A stretch of DNA of 15,052 nucleotides. It comes from JABDOU01 sp041609995. GTDB lineage: Bacteria; Actinomycetota; Acidimicrobiia; Spongiisociales; SHLN01. The stretch covers positions 1-15,052 of the forward strand of contig JBFIPU010000067.1 of the NCBI GenBank assembly GCA_041609995.1, read 5' to 3'. The number at the start of each line of letters is the position of its first letter. The first letter of the stretch is position 1. This document shows, in pieces, positions 5,842-15,052 of the stretch. The translations under genes were made by a program, and so were the position numbers. Under the pieces are notes generated by a model, which was given only the letters and a program-made list of their open reading frames with translations, did not search any database and was not told the origin of the DNA.

Positions 5842-7368
5842 ATGGATCTGCCGATCGCGAGGTCGATCGAACGGAACCCGGCCCAAGACGAGTTGCGCGC
5901 GTGGGCCCTCGCACTCACGCCTCGGGTGACGAAGACGGAGTTCGGGAACCTCAACTACACCGCGCTCGTGACTGCCCGGCTCGCTCCCTCCACGTTCTTT
6001 GTGAGCGACACCGAGGAGTTCAAATCCTCCATCGACACAGGGGAGGCGGCCGAATGGGCAGCGAATCAGGATCGCTATATCGCCGATCAGGAAATGATCC
6101 TGATCGAGGGTTACATCGGCGCCGAATCCGATGTTCGCGTCGGGGCCCGGCTTTACATCGAAAAAACTCAGGCGAACATCGCCGCTATGCAACAGCAGCT
6201 CTTCTTCCCGCCAGATGGCGACTGGGAACCTCGGTTCACGACCATCTACACGCCCGGCCTGACCGCACCCGGCAAGCCCAACGATCGACTCATCAGCGTC
6301 GACTTGTCCGCCGGCGTGACGCGCGTCTTCGGCCCCGACTACTTCGGTGAATCGAAGATGGGCGGCCTACGCATGTGGAACCACCATGTATACGAACTCG
6401 GTGGGCTTGCCTGCCATGCCGGCCTCAAGACGTTTCCCCCTGAGCACACGCGTAGCGGGAGTGAAGAATCGGCGCTCATCATCGGTCTGTCAGGGACCGG
6501 CAAGACCACAACCACATTTCGGAAGCAGCTCGCCTCGCTACCGGTGCAGGACGACTTCGTGGCCTTGATGCCGGGAGGCCGGGTGTTCTCCTCAGAGGCC
6601 GGCTGTTTTGCCAAGACGTTTGGACTCAATCCGATCGACGAACCCGACATCTATCACGGCACCACCCATCCCGGCGGATGGCTCGAGAACGTGGCCGTGG
6701 CCGGCGACGGCAGCGTCGACTTCTTCGATGCCAGCCATACGGCCAACGGCCGCTCGACGTTCCCACTGGAGTACATCGCCCATCGCAACCCGACAGGCCT
6801 ACCACCGGCCTCCTACCTCTTCATTCTCAACCGCAATGACGACATCGTGCCGGTGGTGGCAAGGTTGGAGAGAGACCAGATCGCCACCTACTTCATGCTC
6901 GGCGAGACTCGCGGAACGTCGGCGGGAGGGGTTGCCGAGCAGGACAAGAGCCTTCGGATACCGGGCACGAACCCCTTCTTCTTCACCAACGACGCCCTGC
7001 AGGGGAATCGCCTGATGGAGCTGCTGGATTCGATGCCTCATCTCGAGGCGTTCGTGCTCAACACGGGCCGGGTCGGCGGGGGTGAGAACGTGACCGGTTC
7101 CAAGAACATCGAGATATCGCACTCCTCGGCCGTGGTCGCCGGGATCGTGGGCGGGACGATCGAGTGGGTGCTCGATCGCGAGTTCGGCTACGAGGTCGCT
7201 GCTGCTGTGCCGGGAATCGATGACGAGGAGCTACTGCAACCAAGCAAGCTCTACCAGCGACTCGACCGGATGGACGAGTACGAGTCGGTCGCCGCCCGCC
7301 TGCAGCACGATCGCCGTGTCTACCTGGAGGGCTTTCCCACCCTGGACCGGCGCGTCGTCCGGCTGTAG
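5842..7368 (+). CDS. pckA: Phosphoenolpyruvate carboxykinase, divergent ATP-type family
   Basis: A 508-residue protein of the ATP-utilising PEP carboxykinase fold, expected to convert oxaloacetate and ATP to PEP and CO2 in gluconeogenesis. The kinase P-loop GLSGTGKTT is at 215-223 and VQDDF (235-239) supplies the metal-binding Asp. H192 (CHAG), R304 (NGRSTFP) and R46 align by eye with E. coli PCK His232, Arg333 and Arg65, and K172 with Lys212. The family pattern departs in several places: the Lys213 position is M173, the substrate loop around R46 lacks GRSPKDK, the usual SGFTAKLAGTE-like stretch is GETRGTSAGG (354-363), and the nucleotide-binding Arg449/Thr455 positions read N422/S428. The ATG at 5842 follows AAGGA (5825-5829); the frame is open further upstream but would run into pfkA. 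Alternative: a related kinase with another substrate. Divergent from pfkA. Confidence 0.85.
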   Translation: MDLPIARSIERNPAQDELRAWALALTPRVTKTEFGNLNYTALVTARLAPSTFFVSDTEEFKSSIDTGEAAEWAANQDRYIADQEMILIEGYIGAESDVRVGARLYIEKTQANIAAMQQQLFFPPDGDWEPRFTTIYTPGLTAPGKPNDRLISVDLSAGVTRVFGPDYFGESKMGGLRMWNHHVYELGGLACHAGLKTFPPEHTRSGSEESALIIGLSGTGKTTTTFRKQLASLPVQDDFVALMPGGRVFSSEAGCFAKTFGLNPIDEPDIYHGTTHPGGWLENVAVAGDGSVDFFDASHTANGRSTFPLEYIAHRNPTGLPPASYLFILNRNDDIVPVVARLERDQIATYFMLGETRGTSAGGVAEQDKSLRIPGTNPFFFTNDALQGNRLMELLDSMPHLEAFVLNTGRVGGGENVTGSKNIEISHSSAVVAGIVGGTIEWVLDREFGYEVAAAVPGIDDEELLQPSKLYQRLDRMDEYESVAARLQHDRRVYLEGFPTLDRRVVRL

Positions 7369-7457
7369 AGGAACCCTTGGCGAATTTCCCGCGCGCGATG
7401 CACTGAGGACGTAACAACCAGTCCACGGGGAGTGGTAGCGTTGACTGCAACGCCATT

Positions 7458-10400
7458 GTGAAAGTAGCGATGCACGGTCCGGGCGAAGACTCAGAGGAGG
7501 GCAAAGGGCGACTCGATCCTCACGCACAGTTCGCCGCGATCTTTGCCCGGCGGATCCCCGACGAGGTCACACAGACCCATGGTCGCGATCAACTACGGGC
7601 GGTGATCGACGAGGTTTACGGATTCCTCGACGCTCGCGGAACCGACGACGTGGCGGTGCGTGTCGCGATCCCCACAAATGAGACCCACGGGTATGCGGGT
7701 GACACAGCCATCGTTGACATCGCAATCGACGATTCGCCTTTCCTCGTGGATTCGGTCGCCGCCGTCTTCGAAGAGTCCGATTATGACGTCGCGTGGGACG
7801 CGAGAGCCGTAATCGGGACGGTGCGTGACGAGGAGGGGCGGCTGCTCGAGGTCAAGCACCCTCGCGACGCCGAGCGACTCGAGTCGGTCCAGCACTACGT
7901 GCTCGAAGAGGCCCCGAGCGCATCAGAGCAGCGGGATCTGGAGGCTGCCATTTCGCGAGTCCTGGGAGACGTCCGCCTGGCGGTGCGCGACTTCCGCCCC
8001 ATGGAGAAGGCGGTCGACCGGATGATCGAAATCGCCAAGGGTGCCTCCGCCCGCTACACGTACGACGAGATCGCCGTAGCAGTGAGGTTCCTCGAGTGGA
8101 TGCGGGACCTCAATTTCGTGTTCCTCGGATATCGCGAATATTCGATCATCGACACCGACGCCGGCAAAGCGCTCGCAGTGGTCCCCGGCTCCGGGCTCGG
8201 CATTCTTTCGCAGACCGATGAATCGAAATACCGGGAACCGGTCCCTTTGTCGGAGCTCCCAAAGGCTGTTCGCGAGCGCTACGAATCCGGGTTTTTGTGT
8301 GTGGTGGCCAAAACGAACAGTGTGTCGACCGTCCACCGCCGGGCGCGTATGGATTACGTGGGGGTACGCCATGTGAACGAGAAAGGCGAAGTAATCGGCG
8401 AGGCCCGGATGGTCGGATTGTTCACGTCCCGAGCGCTCATGACGGAGTCCGCAACGATCCCGATACTGGCAGAGAAACTGGATGATGTGATCGCAGCCGA
8501 AGACCTCATCGAAGGCTCTCATGACCACAAGGCCGTCATCCAGCTCTACAACAGCTTCCCCAAGGACGAGCTCTTCTCGGTGCCGGTCGAGGACCTGCGC
8601 CGCAGCATCCATGGACTGCTGGCGTCGGAGCGAAAGGAGCACGTGCGCCTCTTCGTTCGCCCGGACCTGCTGGCGCGCAGCGTATCGGTCATGGTGGTGA
8701 TGCCGCGGGATCGGTTCAACGCTGACCTGCGGAAAGCTCTCCAGAAGCTCTTCAAGCAACGGTTTGGCGGATCGGCCGTCGACTACCAGCTCGCTCTCGG
8801 CGAGGCCGGGTCGGCCAGGATCCACTTCACGGTTTGGATCGACGCCGGCCACGTTCCCGACGTCTCGTTCGAGGACCTCGAGCGAGAAGTGATCGATCTC
8901 TCGCGCACGTGGGACGATCGACTGGCGGATACGTTGGCGAGAGTGCCGGGAGGCCATCCCGATATGGTCGAGCGCTGGACGGAGGCGTTGCCCGACTACT
9001 ACAAGTCGTCCACCAGCCTGGCAGTGGCGGCCGGTGACCTTCTCAAACTGGAGGCGCTCGCCACGGGTGAACAGCGGCTGGCGGTGGGCATCCAGAACGA
9101 CGACCAGGAGGTCGAGCTCACCCGGCTGGCCGTCTATGGCCGGGACGACCGCCTCGAGTTGTCGACGATCCTTCCGGTTCTCGAAGCACTGGGCCTGCGC
9201 ATCATCGAGGAGAAGAAGACCAAGGTCAAGGAGGCGGAAGGCCCCATCTACATCCACGACTTCGGTGTGCTGAACCGCGACAACACGCCGATCGACCTGG
9301 AGGGGGCCGGGCCTCGCATCGTTGACAACGTGCTGGCAGTACTGGAAGGATCGGCCGAATCGGACTCGCTCGACCGGCTGGTGGTCAACTCGAGCCTCCG
9401 CCACGAACAGGTCGCCATCCTGCGGGCCTACCGCACCTACTGGAGCCGCGTCGTGCCGGCCTTCACGGTTGAGTATATGAACGACACGCTCGCCGCTCAC
9501 CCCAGGATGTCCGAACGGCTGGTTCAGCTGTTCGAGACCCGGTTCGACCCGAACGCCCACGGCGACATCGAACCGATCCAGACCGAGATCGGGGAAGGGC
9601 TGGATCGGGTTTCCTCTCTCGACGAGGACCGCATTTTGCGCGGCTTTTACGGGCTGATCATGGCCACAGTGCGCACAAGTGCGTTCCGCCCCGGTACCGA
9701 AAGTCTTTCCTTCAAGTTCCTGTCCGTCGAGGTGCCGGGCATGCCACAACCGGTCCCCTTGTATGAGATCTTCGTCTATGCCCCCGACGTCGAAGGTATC
9801 CACTTGCGCGGAGGCATGGTGGCCCGGGGCGGCCTGCGCTGGTCGACCCGCAAAGAGGACTACCGCGCCGAGGTACTGGGGCTGATGAAGGCGCAAATGA
9901 CCAAGAACACGGTCATTGTCCCCACCGGCGCAAAGGGGGGCTTCGTCTTGCGCAAACCGCCGGCGGAAGGCACCGACATGCGCGAGATGGCGACCCACGG
10001 ATACACCGTCTTCGTCAAAGGACTCCTCGACATCACGGACAACCTGGTCGACGGTGTGGTCGTTCCACCTCCCGATGTCAGGCGGCACGATGGCGACGAT
10101 CCCTATCTGGTGGTGGCAGCCGACAAGGGCACCGCCACCATGTCCGACACGGCCAACGCCATCGCCGCCTCATACGGATTCTGGCTCGGCGACGCCTTTG
10201 CATCGGGTGGTTCGGCCGGATATGACCACAAGGCGCTCGGCATCACCGCCCGTGGCGCGTGGGAATCCGTCAAGCGCCACTTCAATGACCTCGGCACCGA
10301 TCCCACCACCCAGATCATCACGGTGGCCGGAATCGGTGACATGTCGGGCGACGTGTTCGGGAACGGCTTGCTGCAGTCCCGCCATTTCAAGCTCTTGGCG

Positions 10401-12206
10401 GCGTTCGACCATCGTGACATCTTCCTGGACCCGGATCCGGATCCAGCCGTGAGCTTCGAGGAACGTCAACGGCTGTTCAATCTGCCGCGATCGAGCTGGC
10501 AGGACTATGACCTGTCGCTCATATCAGAAGGCGGAGGCGTGTTCAGTCGCAAAGCCAAGAAGGTGGAGCTGTCCCCTCAGGTGCGCGAAGCCCTCAAGAT
10601 CGATCGCGAGACGGTGACCCCCGATGAGCTGATCAAGGGCGTGCTGTCGGCTCCGGTCGACCTGCTGTGGAACGGTGGCATCGGCACGTATGTGAAGGCC
10701 AGCTGGGAATCAAACGCTGACTGCGACGACCGGACCAACGACGCCGTCCGTGTCGACGGCTCGGATCTCCGTTGCTGGGTGGTGGGCGAGGGTGGCAACC
10801 TCGGGCTGACCCAGCAGGGCCGTATCGAGTTCGCCCGCAAGGGAGGAGCGATCAACACCGACTTCATCGACAACTCGGGCGGGGTCGACTGCTCGGACCG
10901 GGAAGTCAACCTGAAGATTCTCCTGAGTCTCGCCATGGAGCGGGGCGAGCTGAGCCCAGAGGAGCGCACAGAACTCATCGAGCAGATGACAGAAGGCGTG
11001 GTCGAGCGTGTGCTCTACGACAACTTCGAACAGGCGCAGATCTTGTCGCAAGAGCTCGTGACATCGGCCCACCACCTGGAGTCCTACGAGGATCTGATGA
11101 AAACTCTGGAGCGGCACGGCCTGTTGCAGCGCGGACTGGAGGGCCTCCCAACCCTCGACCACCTGGTGGACCGCCGACGCATCGGGGAGGGGATGTATCG
11201 CCCGGAGCTGGCGGTGTTGCTGGCCTACGCCAAAAGGGATCTCACCGACGCTATCACGGAGTCGACGATTCCCGACGCTGATGACGTGATCGACGTTCTG
11301 CGCCAGTACTTCCCGGATCTGGCTGTGGTGCGCTTCGATCACCTCCTGTGGGAGCATCCGCTGCGCCGCGAGATCGTCGCCACCATCATTGCCAACCGGG
11401 TCTTGAACGACCAGGGCGTCACATTTGTGAACCGCCTCCAAATGGAGACGGGCGCCACCCGGGCCGAAGTCGTCCAGGCCTACCGGGTGACCCACAGCCT
11501 CGTCGAAGCCCAGCGGCGGTGGCGCGACATCGAGCTGCTGGATGCCAGTGCCGATCCAGGCGTGCAGCGCCAGCTGTTGGAGGCTGTCGACGACCTGGTC
11601 GAGTCCATCACCCGGTGGTACCTGGCCCAGCCCGAGTCTTTGCCTGCGCTTGATGCCTTGGAGGAATCCAAGGCCGCCTTCCATCAATTGGAGAGCGCCC
11701 TGCCGGACTTGCTGCCAGAAGAGAAGCGCAAGGATCTGGAGCGCGAGACCAGGCGTCTGACGGCTGTGGGGATTCCCGAAGACCTGGCTGCCCGGCACGT
11801 GTATCACGAGGAGCTCGTCCTGGCCCCCGACATCATCCAGATGGCCTTCTCGACGGGGAGAAGCGTCACGGAGATTGCCGAGTTGTTCCTCATTGTGGGC
11901 GACACGTACCGCATCGACTGGTTGGAACGGCAGGCTGAGCGGCTCGTTCCAGAAAACCGTTGGCAGCGCTGGGCCATTCGATCGTACGAGGTCGACCTGG
12001 ACATGCTGCGCCGTGATCTGGCCGAATGGGTGCTGGCGGACGGCAATGGGCTTGCCCCCAAAGAGGCCGTGGAGGCCTACGCCGACCAGCGGAGGGAACG
12101 CCACGAACGGCTCGATCGGTTCTTGGACATGCTCAAGTCCGAGGGCGGCTCAGATCTCGACTCGCTGATCGTGGCCGCCAAGCAGGTCCGGGCGCTGGCC
12201 GGCTAG
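7458..12206 (+). CDS. gdh: NAD-specific glutamate dehydrogenase, large (180-kDa class)
   Basis: A 1582-residue enzyme that oxidatively deaminates glutamate to 2-oxoglutarate and ammonium with NAD, used mainly in amino-acid catabolism. The long N-terminal half carries ACT-like regulatory regions, including the family stretch DDSPFLVDSV (91-100) and NFVFLGYREY near 220. The catalytic core has RGGLRWSTRKEDYR (790-803), KAQMTKN (811-817) and PTGAKGG (822-828) with conserved lysines, then the dinucleotide-binding segment GIGDMSGDVFGNG (958-970). Length is typical of the family. The start is uncertain: GTG 7458 is the longest, ATG 7470 is 4 codons in; neither has a clear ribosome site. A TAGCGT -10-like box at 7436-7441 would give an almost leaderless message. 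It follows pckA by 89 nt, so co-transcription is possible. The stop TAG overlaps the stop of the convergent ligase gene. Confidence 0.95.
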   Translation: MKVAMHGPGEDSEEGKGRLDPHAQFAAIFARRIPDEVTQTHGRDQLRAVIDEVYGFLDARGTDDVAVRVAIPTNETHGYAGDTAIVDIAIDDSPFLVDSVAAVFEESDYDVAWDARAVIGTVRDEEGRLLEVKHPRDAERLESVQHYVLEEAPSASEQRDLEAAISRVLGDVRLAVRDFRPMEKAVDRMIEIAKGASARYTYDEIAVAVRFLEWMRDLNFVFLGYREYSIIDTDAGKALAVVPGSGLGILSQTDESKYREPVPLSELPKAVRERYESGFLCVVAKTNSVSTVHRRARMDYVGVRHVNEKGEVIGEARMVGLFTSRALMTESATIPILAEKLDDVIAAEDLIEGSHDHKAVIQLYNSFPKDELFSVPVEDLRRSIHGLLASERKEHVRLFVRPDLLARSVSVMVVMPRDRFNADLRKALQKLFKQRFGGSAVDYQLALGEAGSARIHFTVWIDAGHVPDVSFEDLEREVIDLSRTWDDRLADTLARVPGGHPDMVERWTEALPDYYKSSTSLAVAAGDLLKLEALATGEQRLAVGIQNDDQEVELTRLAVYGRDDRLELSTILPVLEALGLRIIEEKKTKVKEAEGPIYIHDFGVLNRDNTPIDLEGAGPRIVDNVLAVLEGSAESDSLDRLVVNSSLRHEQVAILRAYRTYWSRVVPAFTVEYMNDTLAAHPRMSERLVQLFETRFDPNAHGDIEPIQTEIGEGLDRVSSLDEDRILRGFYGLIMATVRTSAFRPGTESLSFKFLSVEVPGMPQPVPLYEIFVYAPDVEGIHLRGGMVARGGLRWSTRKEDYRAEVLGLMKAQMTKNTVIVPTGAKGGFVLRKPPAEGTDMREMATHGYTVFVKGLLDITDNLVDGVVVPPPDVRRHDGDDPYLVVAADKGTATMSDTANAIAASYGFWLGDAFASGGSAGYDHKALGITARGAWESVKRHFNDLGTDPTTQIITVAGIGDMSGDVFGNGLLQSRHFKLLAAFDHRDIFLDPDPDPAVSFEERQRLFNLPRSSWQDYDLSLISEGGGVFSRKAKKVELSPQVREALKIDRETVTPDELIKGVLSAPVDLLWNGGIGTYVKASWESNADCDDRTNDAVRVDGSDLRCWVVGEGGNLGLTQQGRIEFARKGGAINTDFIDNSGGVDCSDREVNLKILLSLAMERGELSPEERTELIEQMTEGVVERVLYDNFEQAQILSQELVTSAHHLESYEDLMKTLERHGLLQRGLEGLPTLDHLVDRRRIGEGMYRPELAVLLAYAKRDLTDAITESTIPDADDVIDVLRQYFPDLAVVRFDHLLWEHPLRREIVATIIANRVLNDQGVTFVNRLQMETGATRAEVVQAYRVTHSLVEAQRRWRDIELLDASADPGVQRQLLEAVDDLVESITRWYLAQPESLPALDALEESKAAFHQLESALPDLLPEEKRKDLERETRRLTAVGIPEDLAARHVYHEELVLAPDIIQMAFSTGRSVTEIAELFLIVGDTYRIDWLERQAERLVPENRWQRWAIRSYEVDLDMLRRDLAEWVLADGNGLAPKEAVEAYADQRRERHERLDRFLDMLKSEGGSDLDSLIVAAKQVRALAG

Positions 12207-13762
12207 CCCTCTCGGTCCCGCAACACGCGCCGCAAGATCTTCCCCGACGCCGACTTCGGGATCTCGTCGACGAACTCGACCTCTCTGATCTCTTTGTAAT
12301 GTGCCACCTTCCCGACAACGAAGTCTTTGATCTCGTTGGCGCTCACCTCTGCGATGGTCACCACAAAGGCTTTCGGGATCTCCCCTGCCTCCTCGTCGGG
12401 CTTGGGGATCACGGCGACATCGGTGACTGCGGGATGCGTGATGAGCAAGGCCTCGAGTTCGGCGGGCGGGACCTGGAAACCCTTGTACTTGATGAGCTCT
12501 TTGAGCCGATCGACGATATAGAACCAGCCGTCGTCGTCGTAGACGGCAATGTCGCCGGTGTGCAGCCAGCCTTCGTTGTCGATCGTGATGGCCGTGGCCT
12601 CCGGATTGTTGAGGTATCCGTGCATGACCTGCGGTCCTCGCACCCATAGTTCGCCGGGCTCACCCGGCTCCGCATCGGACCCCGTTTCCGGGTCGATGAT
12701 GCGCGACTCCGTATTGGGGAGGGCCGGACCGACCGAACCGGGGCGGCGCTGTCCGGTGGGGGTCGAATGGGTGACCGGGCTGGCCTCTGTGAGGCCGTAG
12801 CCCTGGGTCACGTCACACTGGATACGCGCAGCGCACGCATCGGCCAGATCGGCGCCCAACGGCGCCGCGCCCGAGAACACGAGCCGGAGCGACGAAGTGT
12901 CGTACTCGTCGATGAGCGGATGGTTGGCGAGGGCCAGGATGATCGGCGGCACGAGGAGCGCGATCGAAACCCGGTGTTTCTGCACCAGATCCAAGAACTC
13001 CACGAGATCAAACCGGGGCATGGTGACAACTGTCGCCCCGTGCAGCATCGCCATGTTCATGATGACGATCATGCCGTAGATGTGAAAGAACGGCAGGACG
13101 CCGATCAAGACGTCGTCCTCGAACATCTCCAGCGGAACGGAGCTCTGCGCCAGGTTGGCAGTCAAGTTCTGGTGGGTGAGCATCACACCCTTGGAAAGGC
13201 CGGTGGTGCCGCTCGAATACGGCAGGACTGCAATGTGTGTGGCGGGATCGAACGTGACGTCCGGGGCCGGCGCCTCCACCACCAGGTCGTTGTACGGTGT
13301 TGCTCCCTCCGCCGCGCCCAACACGACGATCTCTTCGATCCCGGTCTGGTCGGCCGCATCCCTCGCCTGAGTCATGAAGGCGTCGACCGTGAACAGGAGC
13401 TTGGCGCCGGCATCGTTCAATTGGTGGACGATCTCCGACACCGTGTAGGTCGGATTGATGGTCGTGACGGTGAGGCCCGCTTTGATGCTGCCATGAAACA
13501 TCACGACGTATTCGGGCAGATTGGGCGCCAGGATGGCCACCACGTCGCCAACCGTCAAGCCCCGGGCAGCCAGGTTGCCCGCCATGTAGTCGATGTGCCG
13601 CCCCAGCTCCCCGAACGTCAATGAGCGTCCCGTGGGGCCGTCGATGAACGCCGGTTTGTCGGCCCGTTCGATGGCGCCGGTCATGACGAAATCGGTCAAC
13701 GGGGCTGAGGGAATCGTGACGTCGGGATGGGGACTGGCTATCACGGTCATGGGGCCTCGCAT
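12203..13762 (-). CDS. AMP-forming acyl-CoA / 4-coumarate-CoA ligase-like enzyme
   Basis: A 519-residue member of the adenylate-forming superfamily, which activates a carboxylic acid with ATP and transfers it to CoA. Core motifs in order: phosphate-binding YSSGTTGLSKG (182-192), YGLTEASPV (322-330), TGD (402-404), hinge VDRLKELIKYKGFQV (417-431), and SASGK with the catalytic K508 near the C-terminus. The hinge and the PPAELEALL stretch that follows resemble 4-coumarate-CoA ligases most closely, but bacterial members act on many aromatic or fatty acids, so the substrate is not assigned. No signal peptide or membrane segment is seen; cytosolic. Two starts are possible, ATG 13762 and ATG 13750 (residue 5), neither with a strong ribosome site. 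It is transcribed away from the secreted protein gene and runs tail-to-tail into gdh. Confidence 0.92.
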   Translation of the reverse strand: MRGPMTVIASPHPDVTIPSAPLTDFVMTGAIERADKPAFIDGPTGRSLTFGELGRHIDYMAGNLAARGLTVGDVVAILAPNLPEYVVMFHGSIKAGLTVTTINPTYTVSEIVHQLNDAGAKLLFTVDAFMTQARDAADQTGIEEIVVLGAAEGATPYNDLVVEAPAPDVTFDPATHIAVLPYSSGTTGLSKGVMLTHQNLTANLAQSSVPLEMFEDDVLIGVLPFFHIYGMIVIMNMAMLHGATVVTMPRFDLVEFLDLVQKHRVSIALLVPPIILALANHPLIDEYDTSSLRLVFSGAAPLGADLADACAARIQCDVTQGYGLTEASPVTHSTPTGQRRPGSVGPALPNTESRIIDPETGSDAEPGEPGELWVRGPQVMHGYLNNPEATAITIDNEGWLHTGDIAVYDDDGWFYIVDRLKELIKYKGFQVPPAELEALLITHPAVTDVAVIPKPDEEAGEIPKAFVVTIAEVSANEIKDFVVGKVAHYKEIREVEFVDEIPKSASGKILRRVLRDREG

Positions 13763-13866
13763 CTGCTCGCTGGCTCGACGTTACCCCACACAGTCCGCCC
13801 GTGCTTCCGTCGGCGCCCCGAGTCCGGGTGGCCCGTCACCAGGGAGTCATTTCCAGCCCGGCAGTC

Positions 13867-13902
13867 TCAAGGAATCCGCCGATTTGGCCGAACTAAGGCG
13901 GA
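13867..13902 (+). promoter_or_regulatory. Possible sigma-28/WhiG-like promoter with overlapping hairpin
   Basis: In the 169-nt gap between divergent genes, TCAA (13867-13870), 16 nt, then GCCGAACT (13887-13894) resembles the FliA/WhiG pattern (TAAA, 15-16 nt, GCCGATAA), matching 5 of 8 bases in the -10 part. A second GCCGATTT at 13878-13885 has no partner at the right distance. The same stretch forms a hairpin, TCCGCC (13875-13880) with GGCGGA (13897-13902) around a 16-nt loop. Either reading is weak. The rest of 13763-13931 shows nothing recognisable apart from the GAGGAG ribosome site at 13922-13927. Confidence 0.25.
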
Positions 13903-13931
13903 GCACATCACACAAAAGATCGAGGAGTGCG

Positions 13932-15052
<1,121 letters not shown>

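Noticed and set aside
7923..10088. 721-codon open frame on the minus strand inside the glutamate dehydrogenase gene
   Set aside because: It has no recognisable family motif, is rich in His/Arg/Val/Gly as expected from the reverse of GC-rich codons, and the plus-strand frame is a clear conserved enzyme.
10710..12104. 464-codon minus-strand open frame opposite the dehydrogenase C-terminal part
   Set aside because: Same reason: antisense shadow in GC-rich coding DNA without motifs.
13763..13931. Riboswitch (for example c-di-GMP or c-di-AMP) upstream of the secreted protein
   Set aside because: Only one simple hairpin is visible; the conserved core sequences of those classes are not present.

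Overview
This window is GC-rich bacterial chromosome, most likely from an actinobacterium outside the well-studied genera (Acidimicrobiia-like). The pointers are the codon bias, the large NAD-glutamate dehydrogenase, actinobacterial-type phosphofructokinase and GlnD, an ATP-family rather than GTP-family PEP carboxykinase, and a secreted protein with GDWDGDG-type repeats. The taxonomic placement is inference; no marker gene settles it.

Layout. (1) 1-540 is a tRNA-serine locus: tRNA-Ser(CGA) on the minus strand and tRNA-Ser(UGA) on the plus strand, pointing away from each other. They are accompanied by a truncated second copy of the tRNA-Ser(CGA) 3' end plus flank (6-55 versus 81-130) and a 25-nt decayed tRNA-Ser internal fragment (388-412). 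(2) 566-2050 is an iron-sulfur photolyase/cryptochrome of the prokaryotic (6-4) type, starting 32 nt after tRNA-Ser(UGA). (3) 2122-2196 is tRNA-Arg(ACG), followed by about 200 nt without a gene that holds a perfect hairpin, short direct repeats and five copies of TGGCAA. (4) 5720-2406 (minus) is a tight two-gene operon, pfkA then glnD, with a 3-nt gap. (5) 5842-7368 (plus), divergent from pfkA, is a PEP carboxykinase of the ATP family with unusual active-site residues. (6) 7458-12206 (plus) is a 1582-residue NAD-glutamate dehydrogenase. (7) 13762-12203 (minus) is a 4-coumarate/acyl-CoA ligase-like enzyme, tail-to-tail with the dehydrogenase so that the two TAG stops share a CTAG palindrome. 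(8) 13932 to the window end is a secreted repeat protein with a Pro/Ala-rich tail, cut off by the window edge.

Functionally, the middle of the window looks like a carbon/nitrogen node: phosphofructokinase (glycolysis) beside PII-modifying GlnD (nitrogen signalling), divergent from PEP carboxykinase (gluconeogenesis), then glutamate dehydrogenase (glutamate to 2-oxoglutarate). No glnB/glnK, amtB or glutamine synthetase is present here, so a functional link is inferred from proximity only.

I found no transposase, integrase, CRISPR array, toxin-antitoxin pair, restriction system or obvious new defence system. The points most worth a second look are the tRNA remnants and attachment-site-like duplication, the iterated TGGCAA cluster after tRNA-Arg, the divergent PEP carboxykinase and the pfkA/glnD/pckA arrangement.
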